Positions 7,989-11,932 of a stretch of DNA of 11,932 bases are shown piece after piece. The notes below the pieces were generated by a model, which did not search any database, was not told the DNA's origin, and saw nothing but the letters and a program-made list of their open reading frames with translations. The position numbers and the translations under genes are program-made. The stretch comes from Asterionellopsis glacialis (Eukaryota; Bacillariophyta; Plagiogrammaphyceae; Rhaphoneidales; Asterionellopsidaceae), in contig WKLE02003720.1 of NCBI GenBank assembly GCA_014885115.2, forward strand, positions 1-11,932. The letters run 5' to 3'. The first letter of the stretch is position 1. Each line of letters opens with the position of its first letter.

Positions 7989-9935
7989 TGGGGCCCCATC
8001 CTGGTAATTGTACAAGCCTTCCCCATTCCCAATGTCTCACCCACAGAAGAGGAAATCCAGGCAACAATCTGCCAGCTTAGGAATAGAAAAGCCCCTGGCA
8101 TCTGGCATGCGCACCAAGCTCCTGAAGGGGTGGCTTGATGAGACCTTAGCCGGGCAGGAATTCGACCCACCTTAGGACCCCCACCCGGGGTACCTTGAGG
8201 TGGTAGAGCTAGTGCACCACTGCTGGGACACGGGCAATCTGCCCGATGACCTAGCATAGTGTAAGCTGGTTCTACTGCCTAAGGGAGGCAGGGCTTTTAG
8301 AGGCAATGGCCTACTAGAAGCCCTGTGGAAACTCATAGAGGGCATTACCAATACCTGCCTAAGTGTTATCCAGTACCACAATGCCCTAAACAGCTTTCCA
8401 GCTGGCAGGGGCACTGGTACTGCCATAGTCAAGTGCAAGATGATGCAAGACCTAGCTGAGCATGACCAGTCTGCTTTCCATGGGATCTTTATAGATCTCA
8501 AGAAAGCGTAAGACAAGATACACTGTGGTAGGCTCCTGCAGACCTTAGAAGGCCTGCTCCACAACTTCTGGAACTCCCAATGGATAGTAGTAAGCCAGGC
8601 CAGATACTATAGCCCCCCGTTTAGGGCACACAATGGTGTGATCCAAGGGGGGGTCATTTCCCCTACCCTGTTTAACATTGTTGTTGATGCTGTAGTCTGC
8701 TACTGGCTAGACAAATTGTTGCGTGATGGCAATATGTTAGAAGCAGGGGAGGTTGAGAGCACCATCTGCCAGAAACTGGTATGTTTCTATGCAAATGATG
8801 GCCTCCCTGCCTCACGTGACCCTGAGTGGCTACAGGCAGCTTCCTAATACCACTCTTCAAACACTTTGGCCTATGCACCAACACCCAGAAGACCAAGGCT
8901 ATGAACTTTGTCCCCAGGTACATTAGTTCCCCAATCTCCAAGGTAGCATACCAAAAACGGATGCTCAACAAAGGTCTGACCCACTGTGAGTAGAGGAGGC
9001 CTGCTATTGAGTGCCACCACTGCCACAAATGGTTAGTGGCCAGTTCACTCCCCAAGCACCTCCAGATGCAACATGGTATCATTCCCTCCCAAACATACCA
9101 CCCACCAGCCCCACAGGTTGATTATTATTACAGTGTGCCTAAGGTTGCACCCAATTGGCTTGTCCTGCCCCAGAGTGCCCTTACAATTCCATGTTGGCCC
9201 AGGGAATGCAACAGCATTTCATGGAGGAGGGTGCCACACCCTTCCTGAAGTGCAACCTGTGCTGTTTTCATGTGTCACATACCGCAACTTGGAGCTTTGT
9301 CTCCAAGGTCAACGTCATTGTCATCAAGCAGAAGCACAAGAAAAAGAAAAAGCTTGCATAGCGCTGGAACAGACATTTCATGCCTACAACAAGCCCCTTG
9401 AGTTGGTGCACTCATTCTGCTACCTTGGTCAGCTGTTGTCCTTTGATAACACTAATTGGCTGGTGGTCCAGGTAAACATGCTCCAGGTGCAGTCTAAGTG
9501 GGCCTTAGTGGCCCACGTGCTGGCCCACCAGGGAGCCACATGGTGAATCTCTGGGTTGTTCTACAAGGCAGTAGTCCAGGCGGTGCTACTCTGCGGGGCA
9601 GAGTTGTGGGTCCTAACCGCATCCATGCTCTGTTACCTATCTGCCTTCCACCATGGCATTGCCCACCAGCTATCCAGCCTTAAGGCTTGGTACAACTGGC
9701 CAACGTGCGAGTGGACCGCTTCCCCCTTACAAAGGCCCTGGAGTCCGCAGGACTGTTCCCCTTAGAGACTTACCTCTCTAGGCAACAGACCACAATTGCC
9801 CAGTATGTGGCTACCCACCCACTGTACCAAGCTGCCACCAAATCTGCGCGCCATTTGGGCTTGTCCTACTGATGTCATTTCTGGTGGGACCAGCCCCCTA
9901 CCTGCTGAGCCAGTAGATATGGGACATGTTAACTC
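7989..9935 (+). pseudogene. LINE-type (non-LTR) reverse transcriptase ORF, 5'-truncated, with zinc fingers and C-terminal domain
   Basis: Homology starts abruptly with 'FPIPNVSPTEEEIQ' and 'LRNRKAPG' (RT fingers), shifts frame at about 8100 and then stays in one frame to 8847. That frame has motif A 'IFIDLKKA' (Asp at 8494-8496, next codon region broken by TAA 8509), 'VIQGGVISPTLFNIVVDAVV' (motif B) and 'VCFYANDG' (8782-8802), where the YADD box has one Asp changed to Asn (AAT at 8794-8796). About ten residues seem missing between 'LLQTLEG' and 'LHNFWNSQ'. After a shift come finger-like pairs: 'CHHC...HLQMQH' (9012-9074), 'CPAPEC...QQH' (about 9162-9221) and 'CNLCCFH' (about 9252). The C-terminal part shifts again: 'SFCYLGQLLSFDN', 'FYKAVVQAVLLCGAELWVL' and 'ALESAGLFPLETYLSRQQTTIAQYVATHP', ending near 9935. 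Stops at 8172, 8257, 8509, 8845 and others show decay. Clade not assigned; no RNase H is seen in this element. Confidence 0.85.
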
Positions 9936-10059
9936 TGACTGAGAGTCAGCCAGTTTATTGTAGTGTAGTCCCACTTAATTACTAAGGAACCGAGTCTAGG
10001 GGGGGGGGAACGCCTCTGTCACAGGATTGGCATGCAAGAACCCTCTGGTGACCGATTTT
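9936..10059 (+). other. Probable 3' untranslated part of the LINE
   Basis: This segment follows the last LINE coding homology without an obvious break. It contains a run of G near 10000-10008 and leads into a CAA repeat. Assigning it to the LINE is inference from position. Confidence 0.4.
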
Positions 10060-10096
10060 ACAACAACAGCAGCAACAACAACAACAACAACAACAG
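10060..10096 (+). repeat. (CAA)n microsatellite, possible LINE tail
   Basis: About twelve ACA/CAA units with one CAG variant lie just beyond the LINE. Some LINEs end in short tandem repeats instead of poly(A), so this may mark the 3' end of the insertion. Confidence 0.7.
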
Positions 10097-11401
10097 TAAA
10101 TTACACATGTAACTACTGTACCTATATGTGAACATAGAAATAAACCATAGTGTTATAAGTATGTACTACAATAGTAGAATCTGCTGCAAGAACATACATA
10201 TGCCAACACCAGCAATAGTACGTAACACACTATGTGTAACAAACTACATAATAATCAGTGTACAGTAAATACTACCAAAATTTGTAGCATCCAACAAAGA
10301 TATCAATAATTATGCTGAAGAGCAAGTACATATATAACAGTGTTAAATGCAACTGAGCTGAACACCAAAGGTGAGTAGGCTGGACATTAGTTCTGTAACC
10401 AAACAGAGAAGTGAGTAGGACAGACATAAAATTAAGTAAGGCCAGTACAAAAATGCCTTGGGTCTTTGTAGTTACCTATATTACAAATGCATTGGGCCCA
10501 TGTATTGACCAGTACAACTGTACACAATACAAGTACAGAGGACATAATGAGCTGACTGTGCAAAACCAGTGCTTTCAGTCCAAGAAGTTTTCTAATTAGA
10601 GACACTAAAAAATCCATCATGAATTGTAGATAATGATAGAAGAAATTCTACATTTCAATTGAGTACAAAAATTGTACAAAATGTATGAGCTTGCTACAGG
10701 ATGAAGTACTTACACCTCTTCCCTTATTGTCAAAGCTACAGCATTCTGTACAGTACTCTACCATCACTGCTGAAGATGGAATTTCTTCAGTAGAATGCTT
10801 ACCTAGTATTCCATCTAAAAGACAATTTCTAAACCAGTGCTCTTAGTATAAGTAATTGCACGCATACTTTGATCATGGGGGAGAATGCAATACACCTCAC
10901 TATGTGAGTAGTATCCCTTGCGTACTTAATGATAGTGCTAATGCATGCATACATGCACAGATGGGCCAGTTGGACAGATGATGGTAAAGTGGACAGACGG
11001 ATGATAATGATGTGGCAGATTGTTGGAGATGGACAGACAATGATGACATGGCATATTGTCATGACATCAGCTTCACTCAAGGAATGTTGTTATATGGCTG
11101 TCAGGCTGAATAATGGAGGTTTTACTGGTTACTAACCTTTCCTCCAAATTATCAAACATTACAAAATAGAATCTTACTAAAGTAATCATAATTAATTTAT
11201 ATCGCCAAAAATAAGTCATTGTAACCCAACTGTTGTGCACAATGGCATAGGACAAGTACAGGTAGTCTCATGGCCATTAAACGACAGCATGGGTGGTGAT
11301 GCACACATTTCATGGCCGTGAGAAGCTACTTCATGTGATGTGTGTATGACATATGTAAGAATATGTACCAATTAAACACAATTGCACTTTTTGTTTTTCA
11401 G
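10097..11401. other. About 1.3 kb without a recognised gene
   Basis: Only short ORFs without family resemblance occur. The region has a nested hairpin (10738-10800), a duplicated motif GTGAGTAGG-(x)-GACAT at about 10371 and 10411 whose first copy matches a splice donor (AAAG|GTGAGT), and imperfect GGACAGA/GATGAT repeats at about 10972-11045. This may be intergenic or intronic host DNA. Confidence 0.4.
10738..10800. repeat. Nested inverted repeat (hairpin-forming)
   Basis: An outer 8-bp perfect pair, AGCATTCT and AGAATGCT, encloses an inner pair of about 10 bp, CTGCTGAAGA and TTCTTCAGTAG, with one mismatch and a short TGGAAT loop. The structure might belong to a small non-autonomous element or be chance. 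Confidence 0.4.
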
Positions 11402-11456
11402 TCATGGGTGGAGATGCTCTAACAATGATGAATGGTGATGCTACACCCCAATCAAG
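11402..11456 (+). other. Possible host exon with splice-site-like borders
   Basis: A pyrimidine-rich tract ending 'ctttttgtttttcag' precedes the segment and 'caag|gtactg' follows it, the form of a 3' and a 5' splice site. Within the 55 bp only one frame is open (starting ATG at 11404, 'MGGDALTMMNGDATPQS'). There is no homology to support it, so this is a weak prediction from signals alone. Confidence 0.2.
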
Positions 11457-11563
11457 GTACTGAAGTTTTGGATTACTAATGCAGCAACAAGTACCTGCTT
11501 TATTTGTCTACAATACCTACACTTTTGATACAATTTCCCAGAGCTAAGTATATGTGCTTTACT

Positions 11564-11633
11564 ATTACCTTGATAGGAAGAGTCATTATCATTTTTACAA
11601 TGATAGGAGGAAGCACGATCATTACCTTGATAG
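11564..11633. repeat. 13-bp direct repeat next to solo LTR
   Basis: ATTACCTTGATAG occurs at 11564-11576 and 11621-11633, with a related TGATAGGA at about 11601. The right copy ends exactly at the LTR border and contains the GATAG target duplication, so the LTR inserted into a small pre-existing repeat. Confidence 0.6.
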
Positions 11634-11888
11634 TGCCCTATGTCACTTGTGTCAACAGTGGCACATCGCAACAATCAGACAAACAACACACAAAAGAAAA
11701 GAAGACTTTTATTTGGTGGTGTAAATTATGAGCTAGTTTAAAGATCTAGTTTATGCTGGAGAAGATCTGGTAATTTAGTAAGAAGTAAATATTCTGGAAA
11801 ATCTTAGTAAAAGATAAATTGGAGTCCATCTGCTTGTCCCTGCATCCATCAGCAACCCTCAAGAGTGTCCTACTGGGAGTGTAGTTCA
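11634..11888 (-). mobile_element. Solo LTR (copy 3) of the gypsy family with 5-bp target site duplication
   Basis: This 255-bp copy, read on the minus strand, starts TGAACTACACTCCC and ends CATAGGGCA, with AATAAA (TTTATT at 11708-11713). GATAG lies immediately on both sides (11629-11633 and 11889-11893), a five-base target site duplication as Ty3/gypsy integrases make. No gag or pol lies beside it, so it is the product of LTR-LTR recombination. It is about nine bases longer than the other copies, from a short extra stretch near the middle ('ctagatctttaaa' in element sense). Confidence 0.9.
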
Positions 11889-11932
11889 GATAGATGGGTC
11901 TTTGGTCAAACATCATGGTGACACACAAACAG

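Noticed and set aside
8172..8564. 130-codon open frame on the minus strand
   Set aside because: It lies opposite the LINE RT frame, which has clear RT motifs; the antisense frame shows no family resemblance.
7947..10103. AGTAAAT near both ends of the LINE as a target site duplication
   Set aside because: A seven-base A/T-rich match at 7940-7946 and 10094-10100 lies some 40 bp from the first LINE homology and is easily chance.
10411..10620. Short overlapping open frames on both strands
   Set aside because: Each is about 62 codons with no motif or family likeness, as expected by chance in this composition.
1..11932. CRISPR array, tRNA, rRNA or bacterial operon
   Set aside because: No spaced repeats, no tRNA-like arms and no ribosomal sequence were seen; the retroelement content and AATAAA signals fit a eukaryote.

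Overview
The window reads as eukaryotic nuclear DNA made almost entirely of dead transposable elements. No intact protein-coding gene could be supported. Everything recognisable is a retrotransposon or DNA-transposon relic carrying in-frame stops, frameshifts and small deletions. The style of the relics suggests a diatom or related stramenopile/protist genome: a retroelement ORF with RNase H plus a long C-terminal tail, a Harbinger-like transposase with an 'ALR-FAGG' block, a Ty3/gypsy integrase with 'TPGQLVFGRD', and a LINE reverse transcriptase with 'QGGVISPTLFNIVVDAVV'. That host call is inference from family resemblance and was not tested.

Layout from left to right: (1) 2-1285 (+), the C-terminal part of an RNase H-containing retroelement ORF in one frame with three internal stops. 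(2) 1424-2619 (-), a PIF/Harbinger-like transposase pseudogene whose middle, where two catalytic Asp should lie, is missing. (3) About 2640-2765, an A/T-rich junction with a 12-bp direct repeat. (4) 2737-5534 (-), the 5' part of a Ty3/gypsy LTR retrotransposon: LTR (5289-5534), short leader, gag with a CCHC knuckle, aspartic protease with DTG, and a reverse transcriptase that has lost its catalytic YxDD box. (5) 5535-6026 (+), a frameshifted cysteine-rich ORF I do not recognise. (6) 6337-7352 (+), the 3' end of a second Ty3/gypsy copy: integrase with D-x35-K in place of D-x35-E, then a 3' LTR (7107-7352). (7) 7353-7988, A/T-rich DNA with nothing recognised. (8) 7989-9935 (+), a 5'-truncated LINE-type ORF with RT (YADD changed to YAND), zinc-finger-like motifs and a C-terminal domain, followed by a possible 3'UTR and a (CAA)n tract. 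(9) 10097-11633, mostly featureless DNA with one large hairpin, weak splice-site-like signals and a possible 55-nt exon. (10) 11634-11888 (-), a solo LTR of the same gypsy family, flanked by a 5-bp target site duplication GATAG.

The genes do not form a pathway. Three LTR copies of one family, 246, 246 and 255 bp long, tie the right and middle parts together: two lie in opposite orientation around the 1.57-kb segment with the unknown ORF, and one is a clean solo LTR. The least explained item is the cysteine-rich ORF between the two inverted LTRs.
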